Source: an uncultured Pseudomonadota bacterium (GTDB taxonomy: Bacteria > Pseudomonadota > Gammaproteobacteria > Burkholderiales > Nitrosomonadaceae). Taken from it: DNA of 5,723 nt. Within the stretch, counting starts at the first letter, position 1, and each line of letters opens with the position of its first letter. Both the position numbers and the translations under genes were made by a program. Positions 5,502-5,723 of the stretch are shown here, in pieces. The notes below the pieces were generated by a model. That model did no database searches and was not told the origin of the DNA. It saw nothing but the letters and a program-made list of their open reading frames with translations. The stretch lies in assembly GCA_903957805.1 (NCBI GenBank), contig CAJBQQ010000050.1, positions 1-5,723 of the forward strand, read 5' to 3'.

Positions 5502-5723
5502 ATGTCTGTTTTTACCGCCGTCTCCGAAGACCAGCTTTCCGCCTGGTTAAAAAACTATTCTCTGGGTACGCTTATTGATCTACAGGGGATCTCTTCAGGT
5601 ATCGAGAATACCAATTATTTCGTTACGACGAGTCATGGAAAATATGTTCTCACACTGTTCGAGAAGCTCACCGCAACGGAGCTTCCCTACTATCTTAACC
5701 TGATGGCACATTTGTCACGACAC
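5502..5723 (+). CDS. thrB: Homoserine kinase (type II, choline-kinase-like), N-terminal 74 codons
   Basis: This enzyme phosphorylates homoserine with ATP to O-phosphohomoserine, the penultimate step of threonine synthesis. I translated it by hand: the frame is open from ATG 5502 to the right edge and is cut after 74 of roughly 315 codons. The N-terminus MSVFTAVSEDQLSAWL and the block LGTLIDLQGISSGIENTNYF (21-40), then VTTSHGKYVLTLFE (41-54) and LPYYLNLMAHL (61-71), match the ThrB family found in Pseudomonas and betaproteobacteria. That family has the aminoglycoside/choline-kinase fold and is not the GHMP kinase of E. coli. GIENTNYFV is the nucleotide-binding hairpin region. An in-frame TAA ends 3 bases before the ATG, so the start cannot be further upstream. 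No Shine-Dalgarno is present; the leader is pyrimidine-rich. The gene follows the DUF2782 gene by 72 bases. Confidence 0.93.
   Translation, partial: MSVFTAVSEDQLSAWLKNYSLGTLIDLQGISSGIENTNYFVTTSHGKYVLTLFEKLTATELPYYLNLMAHLSRH

Overview
This window reads as a housekeeping stretch of a proteobacterial chromosome, most likely a betaproteobacterium; my best guess is the Nitrosomonadales. The guess rests on three things seen here: the rpsP-rimM-trmD ribosome/tRNA operon, a divergent pair of polA and a LOG-family gene, and a DUF2782 gene just upstream of a choline-kinase-like homoserine kinase (thrB type II). The taxon is inferred from gene content and order; nothing in the window proves it. I see no mobile elements, phage genes, CRISPR arrays, tRNAs or rRNAs, and no gene-free stretch longer than about 140 bases.

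Left part, minus strand (read right to left). polA (4266-1528) encodes a complete DNA polymerase I with flap-endonuclease, proofreading and polymerase domains. It is followed by a 138-base gap with a good sigma-70-type promoter and a short hairpin leader. Next come rpsP (ribosomal protein S16), rimM (16S rRNA processing factor) and trmD (tRNA m1G37 methyltransferase), tightly packed. trmD runs off the left edge after 195 codons. In many bacteria rplS follows next; it is not in this window.

Right part, plus strand. Only 23 bases separate the polA start from a divergent LOG-family (TIGR00730) nucleotide phosphoribohydrolase-like gene, so any promoter for one must lie largely inside the coding sequence of the other. 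Then come a small secreted DUF2782 protein that probably starts at a TTG codon, and the first 74 codons of thrB, which is cut by the right edge. thrB has no visible Shine-Dalgarno sequence and is preceded by a pyrimidine-rich tract.

Functionally, the minus-strand genes serve DNA repair/replication and translation (small-subunit assembly and tRNA reading-frame maintenance). The plus-strand genes are a nucleotide-salvage-like enzyme, an envelope protein of unknown role, and threonine biosynthesis. No undescribed system stands out. The items worth a second look are small: control signals packed into coding DNA between polA and the LOG gene, a 15-base-periodic repeat, an A8 slippery-type run in polA, an SD-less thrB start after a 9-codon ORF, and a 3-residue insertion near the TrmD catalytic aspartate.
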